NCBI GenBank assembly: GCA_023634235.1
Contig: JAMKCF010000012.1
Coordinates: 17,803,884-17,867,883 of the forward strand
Direction of reading: 5' to 3'
DNA length: 64,000 bases
From: Pisaster brevispinus
Taxonomy: Eukaryota; Echinodermata; Asteroidea; Forcipulatida; Asteriidae
Numbering within the stretch: position 1 is the stretch's first letter; every line of letters begins with the position of its first letter. The position numbers were made by a program, and so were the translations under genes. Below, piece by piece: positions 45,553 through 56,970 of the stretch. Under the pieces are notes generated by a model that ran no database searches, was not told the origin of the DNA, and saw only the letters and a program-made list of their open reading frames with translations.

Positions 45553-45735
45553 GCGCATTTTCATAGAGCTGCTGTTTAATTGCTAATCAAATATGTTTGC
45601 TTATCAACTTTTAGCAGGGAGCCAGTGACAACCAATGGAGGGGATAGTACTCTTTTGGCTGGTAATGCGTGACTGCTAAAGCATGATTTTGTCCAGGCTC
45701 AGCACTTTATATGCCTATGTAGCAGCTCTATAAAA
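45553..45735. mobile_element. Fold-back MITE, GGGCCC/TTTCATAGAGCTGCT family, copy 4
   Basis: It begins GCGCATTTTCATAGAGCTGC and ends GTAGCAGCTCTATAAAAA, which gives inverted CATAGAGCTGCT/AGCAGCTCTAT ends. The spacer includes TATCAACTTTTAGCAGGG. Confidence 0.7.
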
Positions 45736-46535
45736 AAAAAGCTGTTGAAAGTTTCTAAAGAGTTCCAAGCTGTTCTATAAACACTGCTGCATGTGTACAT
45801 TGCTACTGTGTTAGGATCAGGGAAGGAGGTGACTGCTCTATGTTCAGACACCCCTATGTTCCGATAATCCCCCAATAATCTACACCCTAGGGTTAGGGTG
45901 AGAGTTAGGATTAGGAACAAACATTTGTAGGGGTGTCGAATCGTGTAACCGGGGAGGGTTCAAGTTTCTTCACTGGTAAACTTCTGAACAGACAAGTTTT
46001 AAAAGGTTTTCTTTAGCCATCCTCAGAAGAACATTTCACATGGTTTATTGTGGTTTATCAACATATTTCTCCCTGAAAAATTTGTTGAAGTGCAGTATTT
46101 AGATATGACCTGAAAAGATCGAAAACAGATTTTGGGAGTGGCTTGATCCCTTTACCCCACTTCATTCACGCAATTACTATTACAATCAGTTCTGATACAC
46201 TTCCTGATTACTTTTAAAATTGAATATCTATCATTATTATGCTGCAATGTGTAAATACCGAGATGTACATTTAATGTCTGTTTGAACAAATTATGCTAAA
46301 GGTGTAATGCCCTTCTAGCATGTAGTGGCAGAAGTGGGATCAGATGGGAAGAATCTGTGAACTTAAATGTATGATTTCAGAGCACTAACATTTTTAAGGC
46401 AAACATCACATTTGAAGGATAAACATGTTATGAAAGATCAATGATATTATGGCAACAATCATGAGAGCTACAAATTAATTGCCCTTCAATAAAATGGTTT
46501 TCTTAAGATTTATGTTGATATCATCAGAGTTGATG

Positions 46536-46858
46536 AGTCAGTAAAGTACTCAGGTCAGTCAAGCACTCGAGTCAGTGAAGTACTCGAGTCAGTCAAGTAC
46601 TCGAGTCAGTCAAGCACTCGAGTCAGTCAAGCACTCGAGTCAGTCAAGTATTCGAGTCATTCAGCTACTCAAGTCAGTCAAGCACTCGAGTCAGTCAAGC
46701 ACTCGAGTCAGTCAAGTACTCAAGTCAGTCAAGTACTCGAGTCAGTCAAGTACTCGAGTCAGTCAAGTACTCGAGTCATTCAGCTACTCAAGTCAGTCAA
46801 GTACTCAAATCAGTCAAGTATTCGAGTCATTCAGCTACTCAAGTCAGTCAAGTACCCA
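46536..46858. repeat. 17-bp satellite, 19 units (AGTCAGTCAAGTACTCG)
   Basis: Units begin at 46536 and follow at exactly 17-bp steps to 46858. The consensus is AGTCAGTCAAGTACTCG, with variants GCACTCG, GTATTCG and ATTCAGCTACTCA. Unit junctions form XhoI-type CTCGAG palindromes. A three-unit variant pattern is visible in the right half. A + frame stays open through it with a 17-residue period (51 bp), which I treat as an artefact. Confidence 0.97.
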
Positions 46859-47782
46859 AGTTCTCATGAGTACATGAACAAGTAATTGAAGTCGAATGCT
46901 CTTGATATCTTAGACCTATCATTTTGTTTCGGTGATGGTTTGTGTTAACGGCTCGAGAATATTTCTTCCTGATTAATAGGCTGCCATTCTATCTGTATTT
47001 GTTGTTATAAGTCTGTAAATAATAGTATATTTTAACATTGTAAATTATTGATTCATGGTCTGTATTTCGGGTTATAACATTTCACTCATATTTTGGGCCA
47101 TTGTTGTCCTTTATGTTTAGAATATTGCCTCAAACTCACTTTAAGAATCATGTGGTTGTTTTATGAGATGCAAGTGCTGCTGAAAGTTCACTAACTTGTC
47201 GCCCCTCATTGAAGTCAGTAATCGTACTTAAGTGTACTTTGAAACTTTCCAGATGGCATCTGTACATAGGAAGAATTGTTTAAAGGTGTTATACAGGATT
47301 TGGTAGAGCTGACAAAATAGTTGCAGACAGCGTTCATGTTTTGTTTGATCAACCACATACATGAAATAACTAACCTGTGAAATTTGGGCGAATTCCGTTA
47401 TGTGAGAATAGTGAAAAACCATGCTCAATTTTCTGCATGTAAACACATTGTCCTTAATTTTGGTTGTGACAACTGAAATCAGCTGTAGCGTTTTTATAGG
47501 TTTTCAGAAACAGTTTTCTTGAAAATGAATTCAGTTCAGAGGGAAATATTTCACAGAGAAAAATGGTTCTAATATGAACTTCATAATCAGTCAGCTTTCA
47601 GAAAAAAAGTAAAACAATGACTTATTTTATCCTTACCAATCCTGGAAAATACTTCAATGTAAAAACACTCACACACAAAAACTTGGAAAGAAAAGAAATG
47701 CATTACATATGGGCTGCATTAACACCCTGTGAATTCACTATCCTTATCTCAAATATTTTATGTTCTCTGACTAGTCTCAAAT

Positions 47783-47916
47783 TGGGAACTTTTGGGTGCT
47801 AGGTGGCAGCAGACTTACCAGGTAAATCCATTGTTCTCTGTAATGTGTGCATGCTCCGTACTACGTAAACAATGAAAACTTGGTAAGTCTGCTGCCACCT
47901 GGCATTCCAAAGTCTT
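47783..47916. mobile_element. Small MITE with CTAGGTGGCAGCAGAC arms, copy 1
   Basis: The left arm GTGCTAGGTGGCAGCAGAC and TTACCAGGT is inverted in the right arm ACTTGGTAAGTCTGCTGCC and ACCTGGCATTCC. The total is about 134 bp, with an unrelated 60-bp centre. Both arms contain a word resembling the bilaterian CTCF core (CCAGGTGGCAGCA). A second copy is at 63843-63935. Confidence 0.8.
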
Positions 47917-49392
47917 CTATTATAATGATTTCGGGCTGCGTTTTTGTTCTTTGAAAATAGTGTAAATAGATATATATTTTTCATTGTCATTACAATCGTT
48001 GTTGTGTACTCCTTCAAACACACATGGTTTTTGTGCCATTGTGAGGTTATTCGTTTGCACACGTTTGAAGTTTCAGCAATTAAGATTTCAAAGAATTTTC
48101 ACTTCACATTGAATGATCATGCTTTGTGTACTTTTTCCCCCTTTGTTTGGGTTTTTTTAAATTTTGTTTTTATTAATTTATTCTTATTAAGGCACGCTTA
48201 GTTAATTCATTTTATCACTCAACCAAATAATGGTGTTAAGAATGTATAAGAGCCTATTTGTTATTTACATTTTTATGGTATGTTTTATTTTCTTCATAAT
48301 CGTTATACCATAGCCCCCTGTTCATTTAGGCTGGGACATTTGTGCATGTTCTCCACTAGTCCTGCAGTCTAGTTATATCTCAACTGTTTGAACCCTGATC
48401 AGACTTGGACCCCTGCCCCATCTAGATGTCAAAACAATCAAAACTTGCACACAACAAGATCTGGATTAATGAAGGGTCAAACAGACATAGACATCTGCTT
48501 AAGCGTAGAACAACCATCTCATTTTGGTGTTATGCAGCTGCATGCTTTGAAAATGAGGCTGAAAAGAGAAATGGCCACGCCCTGTTTTGCTTCTTCTTTT
48601 TTTAAGCCAGGCATGTGATTTATCTGGATTTTTCTGATTTCAGGAATTTTTATTTCATTGACCTTCCCACGCCTTCAGCTTTTCTTGAAAGAGGCGAAAT
48701 TGCCATTGAGAGGCGCGGCTGCTGTTAAGACCAAACCTTCAGATACCTAATAGGCCATATGCACAAGCACCGCCATTTTAAAAAATACACTGCAATGCAT
48801 CTTGGGAAAGCAAATACAGTTTAATAAATCAAGCTGCCACTATGGACGCCATGTAACTTTGCCAGGTTTAGGTTTTTGTATATTACTTCAAAATCAGCGT
48901 GCCGTGCCGGTCTTAGCTCGCCTCAGATTTGACCCAGAACCCTTTGCTCCCCAATCATTGGCATTGAGACATCCACATGGATTTTAATGATGAAAAGAGT
49001 CTTTAAATCTCTAAAATGTAACATCCTGTAAATTCAGGGTGCCTCATCTCACACCAAGAGGAAACTGTTGTCTAATTTTCATCTATTTTCATACAATCTC
49101 ACCCCTGAAAAATTAACAGGGATATAATGATGGGCGTAGAGTCAAGGCATCAATTGTGGAGGGCCAAGAAGAATTTGCAGAAGGTGCATAACTTTTCATT
49201 TCATGGCATTCTGAGTTGATTAAGGACTTTGACCTCTGTGGGAGTCAGACAGTCCAAAACGGATTTCCCAATAAGGCATCATTTTAGTGACAAGTTCGGA
49301 TCTGGGGAATTGATTATTTTAGCATTGTATGGTATAGCGCTCATCTCTGTTGAGACTGAGAGAGTTGATGCAAGCAGCAACTCTTAGTTATG

Positions 49393-49455
49393 GAGAGAAT
49401 GCATGTGTCGTGGTCAAGCAGTTAAGAGCACCAGACTCATGCTCTTGTGTTTCTA
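49393..49455 (+). mobile_element. SINE family A, head fragment
   Basis: GTGTCGTGGTCAAGCAGTTAAG, then AGCACCAGACTCATGCTCTTG, matches the first 60 bp of the SINE at 13859. The body is missing. Confidence 0.6.
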
Positions 49456-50099
49456 GTAATATATGTAACTGTAGACAATCAATATATTTTGTTGCTTTTT
49501 AGCTGGTAACCTTCTAATGAGCAACATTTTCCAATGCCAATAGCAAATATTAGTACCGGTACGCATGCATATGCACGCTTGCAACTCTACTTTGCCAAAA
49601 AGAGAGGAAAGTTCCCGGCACAGACTTTTCACTGCATTTTTCCTTTTTCAGAAGCACAGATGATCAGTTGCATGCTGGGACAGGTATACCAGTTTCATTC
49701 AATTCTCTCATTGAAGTTTCTCTATTTTGAAGAACAAGGTGGGCACCCCTTGCCTCTTCCATCTCCATAGACCCATTTATTTGGAAGACACGACTGCTTG
49801 CCATGTTGGGGGGAAGGAGTAACCATGTATGTAAATATTTTGTACTAATATCAACACCACTGTATTCAAAATGAAGGTGTCACTGGAATGTGATATTAAT
49901 AATTATGATGTATAAACAGTCACAATAAAAAATATCAAACTGATTTTTCAAAGTTATATTTTTCAGCATTGTGAGTGTATTATTCAAGTGCCTTTGATGG
50001 AGACAAGGTGGACTGTTGGTGTCTGAGGTACAGTGTACAGCACAAACACTTCATACCATGCACAATATTCGCCATTATTTTGATCATGATTTAACACAA

Positions 50100-50170
50100 C
50101 CACCCCCTAACCCATCTGTTTAATTAATTCTGTTCTGTTTAATTAATTCTGTTCTGTTTAATTCTGAGGA
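50100..50170. repeat. Short tandem repeat TTTAATTAATTCTGTTCTG
   Basis: Three consecutive imperfect copies of about 19-22 bp, containing GTTTAATTAATTCTGTTCT. Confidence 0.8.
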
Positions 50171-51028
50171 CTGAACCAGTAAACATATTCTGCTTTACAT
50201 GCAATCAGGCATACGACCATAATCAGAGTCCAACAGTTTGGGTAATGAGTTACCATTGGTTTTGGATTTTGTGAGGAAAGATCGGAGTCAATCACCCTAG
50301 GGTGGGAGGGAGTATAGCTTTTTGATGATCAAAGGAACCAACGAGGTGAAGGAATGTAACAATCAAAACTAACCTGTACAAAATAATCACACCCTGAAAG
50401 AGGGAACAAGAAACAGTGTGCAGTGTTAATACAACCAAAATTTACAAAAGATTTTCTTGCAAATTTTTGTTCAAAAGATAGACCATTTCAAATGAGTACA
50501 CTTCTCTGGGTGATTGGGTTTGTTCGTTATTAACGCCAAGTAAAATCTGGATTTTGGAATGTGCATTCGGATACTTGAGCATAATGTACAACCAAAATGA
50601 CAACCAAAATGATAAAGTACGCTCTAGCTCAAAGTTTGAAGTATATAGACCCCCATGCATTGGCTGCCGTCGCTGAAGAAACATGCGCGCATGAAGAGCT
50701 GTCAATGGCTGAGAGTCGTGCGCAGCGCTTACACGTTTCCATTGTTTGTCATCAAATATGTTGGCCAATGCAGGGGGTCTTTTACACTGGTAGAAAGCAC
50801 TCTGAAGAAGAAACAAAGAAATCGACGGCACCACTTACTCTAGTAATACTCATGAGATTTAATTCTCCACAGAAAAATACAGGTTTGTTAATCTACATGT
50901 ACAATCCTCTGGACTTCTTTCACACATTAATTGTTCTAAACTGATTCTCAGATCTACGTACATATAAAAACTAATTAAAAATTGGTACATTATTTTCAAG
51001 GATTAAGAATTTGCAACACTTCTTGTCC

Positions 51029-51301
51029 AGGCCCAATTTCATAGAGCTGCTTAACGGTGAGCAAATTTTTGTGCTAACTGCAGCAGAAAAATTTGCTTAA
51101 GCGTAAGCGTATTTCACAGCAAGAAATCGGCCATCTTGCACGTTTACCATGGATTTGCATTGTTACGTCATTCATTTTCATACAGTAAGCGCCGGAAGGT
51201 TAGCATGCCTTTTTGTGTGCTTACGGTTAGCAGCGCTATGAAATGGAAATCGCACAGTAAGCACAAAATCGGCCGTTAAGCAGCTCTATGAAATCGGGCC
51301 C
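51029..51301. mobile_element. Fold-back MITE, GGGCCC/TTTCATAGAGCTGCTTAA family, best copy
   Basis: It begins GGCCCAATTTCATAGAGCTG, then CTTAACGG, and ends CCGTTAAGCAGCTCTATG, then AAATCGGGCC, which is close to a perfect inverted end of about 28 bp. Inside, TTAGCAGCGCTATGAAATGG forms an extra inner copy of the end. This copy defines the family seen at 909, 31979, 40258 and 45553. Confidence 0.9.
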
Positions 51302-53330
51302 AGAACACAGGTGTTTCAAAAAGAAAATGATAGAGACAAAACAAGAGTTTGTCATTGGCCATGTCTCTGTACATACTGCATAAAATGAGAGGAATATTGT
51401 CTGTTAAACGGGGACTCCAAGGTCAAACTCAGTTTTGGGATGAAATCTTTTTCCAATAGAAAGACAAGTTTCTAACCTCAAATTAAAATGGTGTAAAATG
51501 CCCTTATTTATCTTATACTCTTTCAGAGCGAAACATGAAACATGACACCTTCGGACATCAAAAACAAATAGTTCAGTACATTCCAAAAAAAGGAATTTTT
51601 GTGCCACTCAAAATGTCAAATTCAATGCCATTTGACTGAATACCATAAAGTTTCAGGAATGAACTAAAAATTCTCTACAAAATTGTACCGACTTTACATT
51701 TGAAACATGACATCATTGACCGTTTTTTTTTATTTTGACAAAAAGTGCTATCAAACACAGTGGCATTTTACACCATTTTTTCTTAAGGACTCTGTCTATT
51801 GGAGAATCCGTGGATCACAAATTCTTGTTGTGTTAGATGGACTTTCCCCAACCCTTTGCTATATCAATTTGACTCCCCAGTGCTCGGCAAAAGATCACAC
51901 AAGCTGTTTTAAATTTCATGGTGGGTACACCCATATGCAAGCCCTGGCTTCATTAAGTTGACCCACAGCCTGTAAGGTCAAAGGTGAGAGTTCAATTAAC
52001 CAAATCACCCAGTGGAATCATCACCGGGTAAAGCACTTTCAAACAATCACAACTGACAAAGGAAGCTCATCCTCCAACGGCCATCGAACGTAGCAAGTAA
52101 AAGGAAGCACTTGACAGTAGGCTGAGCGCTGACTGGAAATATTTTTTTCACTGTTATGCAAAATTTCAAATGTTTTTGTAAATTGATGGCTCACAGCTTA
52201 CTGAAGAGATACTGGTATCTTGCTGGCACAAAACACTAGGCATACATGGTTCAGGGATCGTCTAAAGTTGTCAACATTTTTCAGGTCGTACAGAGAGTAC
52301 TACTTTTGAGGACCCCTCCTCCTAAAGTAGATCTTATCAAAAAAATTCTTTCAAACTTGATGCACATTATTTATCAGCATTTTACACACCTTTTTAAGTT
52401 GTAAGTGGTCTCCGACACCCCCCCCCCCAATCATACTCTTTGTAAGACTGTAAAACTGTTGAAAACTTCTGAGAGCTTCTTAAGTTCTAGTCTTGCTTAG
52501 CTGCTTAACAAACATTCTAATGCTTTATACAATGTAAAAGTGAACCAGTACCAACATCATTACGTGCAATGCATTTGTGGTAAGCAAAACTTCTCTGACC
52601 TATTGCGACTGTTTTTGTTCGCTTTAAATAATTTGGTCTGAACTGTAGTTGATTACTCATGAAAATTTATTTGAAAACAATTTTTTTTTTAATAGCAATC
52701 TACAGTGTACTACCACAGAAGCATGCGGAAAAAATGTGTACACAAACACGAGTACAAATTACTGATATGCTGACAAAAACTACCAAACTGTCCAGTGAGC
52801 AAATAAGAGGGGGGTGCCTAGAGCTCCTACAAGTCATTGGGGCCAATCAAATGATCTAAAGATGGCTGCCCCGTCGGCAAGATCATGTTTTTCTTTGGAA
52901 AAATATCGAAATCAAATACCAGTTGAAAACACTGGCACGCTACAAATCTGTAATGTGTTTTTCTCTTTTTCTCCAAGGTATAAAAGTTGGTGGGCAAAAT
53001 TTGTTACGCTTTGTCACAATGAACAGGCTTTATGCAGAGATGGGTGAGACACTCCACAGGTGACATTGTTTATGAACAGAGTTTCGCAAGTCATTTCTTC
53101 ACTTTCAAATGTTTTATCTGGAACAATTTCAGAACACAAACCGAGAATAGATTTCGTAAACAGGATGCAGTGTTGTCTGTTTTGTTTGAAAGCGTATTAT
53201 TTGTTTGCGCTAACTCTTCTACTAACCTTCCTGGTGAATAGGGCCAACTATTTCTAATGGTAACACAAAAATACCAAATTGCCTAAGTAAAAAAAAGACA
53301 TCCTTCTCAAAACATTTTAGAGTATTTAGC

Positions 53331-53350
53331 ATTATGACAATTGTCATAAT
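53331..53350. repeat. 20-bp perfect palindrome
   Basis: ATTATGACAATTGTCATAAT is a perfect palindrome. No element ends are visible around it. Confidence 0.8.
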
Positions 53351-55443
53351 TTTATACAATAAGTCTTTAAATACATCAAATGGTCATAATGCTTGTTTTT
53401 CAAAAATCAGAAACCAGCTTAACTGGCATAAAACTGTATTTTGTTTTTTTACAAACTACTTGTACAAAAATGTATTTTTATATTTTATACCCAGTGGCAT
53501 GCTTGACAACACATCATCGTACAAGGGATTGTGGCACGGTTGACTAACTAAGATTTGAATTTATGAGTATGCAGGAAAAATGTATGAACATCAAAATAGT
53601 CACGAGGTGAACACATAGGAATCAACATCAAAACAGCCATAGCAGGTTACTTTTATTTTAAAACAAGTTCAAAACGTTAATTTACACAAACTAAAACATT
53701 AAAAACGATGAATAATAAAATCGTACAGAAAACAATACTTTTTCCCCGCGATATTTTTGTTTTCTGTAATTTTGTCAAACCATGATTCTCTCGCACAAAA
53801 CTTCCAACGTTAAAAAGACCCCAAATCAAATATTGTGTACATGATGTTGAAACTGAGTTTGTGCAGGTGTAACTGACTCAGTTTTCTCTACCACTTTTTC
53901 CGGGAAACAGTCTCTTGGTTTAAAAAAAGCTGGATATTGGACAACCATTATTTGTTAAAATATTGAGTTATAGCCAAGCCAACATTTGTCAGGAATTTCA
54001 CCTACCATGTTCTTCCTTTTTCCTTCCGGTTTTAATTTCAATTTAAATTTTAAAATGTCAGGAGTGAAACAGACTGCCTTGTCCTTTTCAGATAATTGGT
54101 CATCAACTAACAAAATGAAAAACAGTGGCAGTAAACTCTTGACAATTAAAATGTACATTATTTTTTCAAAGATGTGAAATTTTGTCACCTAAATACAAAA
54201 CACACAGATTATGTTTATGACCACGGGTCTAAATTAGTAACAACATCCGCAAGTGACAAACAAGCTAACAATATTTAAGCAAAGCTACATAATACAAGCA
54301 AGAAATGGTAACATGTACAATAAAAGCCAGAACTGAGAATGGATTAGAATTGTGGCATGATACAAGAAAATTGACTTGAAATGTTTCTGAGCCGGTGTTT
54401 GCAGGAAATTCAATGAAAAGGTACACTTTTCATAATGGCAGATATTTTGAGTTTTTTCTGCTCTAGCTGTGGCATTGAAGGATTAATAGTAACATGACGT
54501 ATGCTCGCACACAAGCAAAGATTCCGTGCTAACCTGTCAATTGCCTCTACCTCAAACATGGATTTTTCTGCTATCGTAAGAGCTGATTTTTTGCTTTGAA
54601 TGGTAAACAGAGTCATAAAATTGGGTTGTGATGTCATCAGTTTGCGACCTATGAAATACCACAGAGGACCTACCGAGCTGTAGAGAGATGCACCATGGTC
54701 CTTTTTTTCACAGGTTGGAGTTGTAAATGACTATTGAGCAATTGAGTACCAGCTTCATGTACATGTGTATCTAGAAAAACGATATACCTGTTTCATTGAT
54801 TTTGAACCAAAGCCTGGTTTGATCCTACACGGCAGAGGACAAAGACAGGCGGGGATCAGAGTTCCAATTACGTGCAATTTGTTGACCTCTTGGAGGAACC
54901 TGTGTGAGTTGGTGTTATCTTGCAAGAGGTGTGGTTACAGAAACTACCTTCATCATCAGTTGGCAGTGAGGAATTCGTAACTTTTCTTTTCTGAATGTAT
55001 CATAATCTATCAAATTTAAGTTTACCTTTTGATTATCACCGCCAGCTGATCACCGCTGAAATGTCCTTCAAGAAAAACTAGAAAGCCATTACAAGATTCA
55101 GTTTAATAACGAGAAGTGATAGAGAGAGATCTCCACAAAAAGTGACTAAGTTAAATTCATAAATAGTTCATTTCTGATTTTTTTTCTTTTTCTATTTATT
55201 TGTTTGTAATCATCAGATTGGACTCTAGACAAAAAGTGTTCAACAATATTTGTTAAAAATTTAAAGTGCATCAAAATACATTGACTGACACACTATCGCA
55301 ATATGAACAAAATCCTAATTTCTGAGTTGTTCATTCTTTTAACTTATCTGATACACGCACAATACTGTGCTAAACAAAACAAATTGGTGGGTTATTAGCG
55401 CCCTCTATTGCAAATCAACTTCAATTTGGACAAAATAAGAACT

Positions 55444-55811
55444 TACAGCTGCATGGCCCGATATTAGCCGAAATAATAATGATCTTTTTTTCTCTCTGAT
55501 CGAGATTTAGCAGATGATGCCGTTTCACAACGAAAAACTTTTTGCAAACGCCATGGACGATGCCGAATACATGTAACATGCAAAATTGTTGGTACTTGTA
55601 CGTCTAATGGACTTGATTTAACATCGGCATCCCGACAATAACTCATTTTTAGTTCTTAAATAACTACCACTTTCCATCGGCAAATGTTTTCGTGCAATAC
55701 CTTAAACGAAAGCTCATAACTTTCTCGAATCTATAAAAATAGCTATGTAAAAATTGTTATCTAAATTTTGGGGTCAATTCGGCCAAAAATCGGACCTAGC
55801 ATCTGTAAAGG
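55444..55811. mobile_element. TTAA-flanked MITE, TTAAAGGTGC family, diverged copy 2
   Basis: The second half (AACTACCACTTTCCATCGG, ATACCTTAAACGAAAGCTC, ATAACTTTCTCGAATC, GACCTAGCATCTGTAAA) matches the element at 11227-11579 word by word. The ends have decayed, so no TTAA flank remains. Confidence 0.65.
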
Positions 55812-56096
55812 TTTGATGATACAAACTTGTAGTTTGAAAATTGCAAATCAGCTTTCAGTTTCAATAAATGACCTCGCATAGAATCCTATGGCTTAAGGAA
55901 AATACATCGAATCATCCTTTCTGGTATTTAGATTAGATTAGATTTATGCATCTTTATGAATATTAAATTGGTACAAGAATCCTGCACATTTTTTTGAAAA
56001 ACCTATGCAAAGAATTTATTTGCATTGTCAATTTCACAACTTTTGTCTTCCTCTTGTGCAATATACGTGTACAATCTTTAACCAAGTCCTACACTC

Positions 56097-56153
56097 TTGT
56101 TGTTGTTGTTGTTGTTTTCTAAATAAAGCACAAGATTTGTAAAAAAAAAAAAA
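56097..56153 (+). other. AATAAA signal followed by genomic A-run
   Basis: A (TTG)n stretch is followed by AATAAA at 56122-56127 and 13 A at 56141-56153. This is what a retroposed transcript end looks like, though no source or 5' part is recognised. A chance A-run next to a real polyadenylation site is also possible. Confidence 0.4.
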
Positions 56154-56397
56154 CACAAGCCATTGTTTCTTTATTTGTTTTCAAACTTAAGTTTCAGGTG
56201 GCTCTAACAAAAGGGTCTCGTATCAAAATCCTTGCAGCATTTTCCGTGTCTGGGTTGAATATTTTAAAAAGAAAAACAAGTTATCACAAAGTACTTCCCA
56301 TCCGTGTAGTAATTATATTTACCACATGGTTTGATCCTGTGTCCCTGGTACGAGAGATTTGTGTCGAACCGACCTCACTTGTGACAAACTCTTGACA

Positions 56398-56403
56398 TTT
56401 TAT
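56398..56403 (-). promoter_or_regulatory. Polyadenylation signal AATAAA of the HMGA-like gene
   Basis: On the minus strand AATAAA lies about 95 bp after the stop codon, a normal position for a 3' UTR end. Confidence 0.6.
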
Positions 56404-56497
56404 TGTTCCTTTTTAACTGTTGGATCAGCTTCTTCCCTGGAGATAATCGCAGTGTAAACATCTTACGATTGCTGAACTTGACGGTTGGGGGATTTCT

Positions 56498-56926
56498 CTA
56501 CTCATCCGACTGCTCAGCTGTTTCGTCGTCTTCATCTTGTTGCTTGACTGGCTTTGCTTGTTTGGCTTTGCTTGAGGATTTGCGTGCCTTCTTCCTGGGT
56601 TTGTTCTTTGAGCCTGCTGGTCTGCCTCGTTTCCCAGGGCTACTTGAGGTCACCTTAGCCTTAACCGGCAATTCCTTTTTAGGGGTGCTGGGCTCTGCTG
56701 GGGGTCTCCCTCTAGGCTTCTTGGGTGCGTCGGGATCCTTCGGTGGGTTGATTCGTGGCCTTCCACGAGATCGCTTAGGAGCGTCGGGGTCAACAATTTT
56801 TTTGGGTTTACCTGAGCCTTTAGGTCGTCCTCTCCCCTGCTTGACTGGAGGAGGAGAATCAGCTGGGGGCGCTTCATCGTTGCTATCATTCTCAACTTGT
56901 GGTACGTCTGCCTTGCGTTTCGGCAT
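56498..56926 (-). CDS. HMGA-like AT-hook protein (142 aa)
   Basis: HMGA (HMG-I/Y) proteins are small nuclear architectural factors that bind the minor groove of AT-rich DNA through AT-hooks. The frame from ATG at 56926 starts MPKRKADVPQ. It has four AT-hook cores: GRGRPKG (about 31-37), SRGRPRI (53-59), PRGRPPA (71-77) and KRGRPAG (99-105). The first three are joined by two PDAPK(R/K) linkers, which suggests internal duplication. A Lys/Arg/Ser-rich stretch follows (110-128), then an acidic tail DEDDETAEQSDE, all as in HMGA. The nucleus is the inferred location. This start is chosen because the upstream in-frame extension crosses a TTTCAG splice acceptor and has no coding character. It resembles HMGA in layout, but four hooks rather than three makes the exact orthology uncertain. 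Confidence 0.88.
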   Translation of the reverse strand: MPKRKADVPQVENDSNDEAPPADSPPPVKQGRGRPKGSGKPKKIVDPDAPKRSRGRPRINPPKDPDAPKKPRGRPPAEPSTPKKELPVKAKVTSSSPGKRGRPAGSKNKPRKKARKSSSKAKQAKPVKQQDEDDETAEQSDE

Positions 56927-56970
56927 ATTGAAGGGTCTTGGTCGACGAGTGTATAAAGAGTTGATGACTA
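56927..56970 (-). other. 5' UTR part of HMGA-like coding exon
   Basis: On the minus strand an acceptor TTTTTTTATACTTTCAG ends at 56971 and the exon begins TAGTCATCAACTC, 44 bp before the ATG. The pyrimidine tract is AT-interrupted but acceptable. Confidence 0.6.

Larger units (their letters stand above)
43417..46493 (+). other. KChIP 3' UTR and flank, end not fixed
   Basis: Possible polyadenylation signals are ATTAAA at 43991-43996 and AATAAA at 46488-46493. I cannot say which is used. The interval includes a GGCTCTTTTCAGAGC fold-back remnant (44255-44330), a TA repeat (44539-44549) and a GGGCCC-family MITE (45553-45735). If the far signal is used, those would lie in the UTR. Confidence 0.35.
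46859..50440. other. Intergenic region without recognised gene
   Basis: It holds the CTCF-word MITE (47783-47916) and a SINE head fragment (49393-49455). A 32-bp interval at 49652-49683 has an acceptor-like TTTTTCAG and a donor-like CAG|GTATAC, but nothing to join to. I see no other structure. Confidence 0.6.
50441..56397. other. Intergenic region between convergent genes
   Basis: It contains a GGGCCC-family MITE (51029-51301), a 20-bp palindrome (53331-53350), a TTAA-MITE family copy (55444-55811) and an AATAAA followed by an A-run (56097-56153). A TATAAAAG word at 52979 has no gene behind it. Open frames at 50442-50944 overlap on both strands and show no domain. I see no supported gene. 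Confidence 0.6.

Noticed and set aside
46575..46877. Plus-strand frame rich in SSQSSTRVSQ
   Set aside because: It is produced by the 17-bp satellite reading with a 51-bp period, and has no unique sequence.
50442..50944. Overlapping frames of 115-130 residues on both strands
   Set aside because: Both are open at once, which suggests chance. There is no domain, and the region looks repeat-like.
52979..52986. TATAAAAG as a promoter
   Set aside because: No credible gene follows. The frame behind it (53032-53241) has no coding character.
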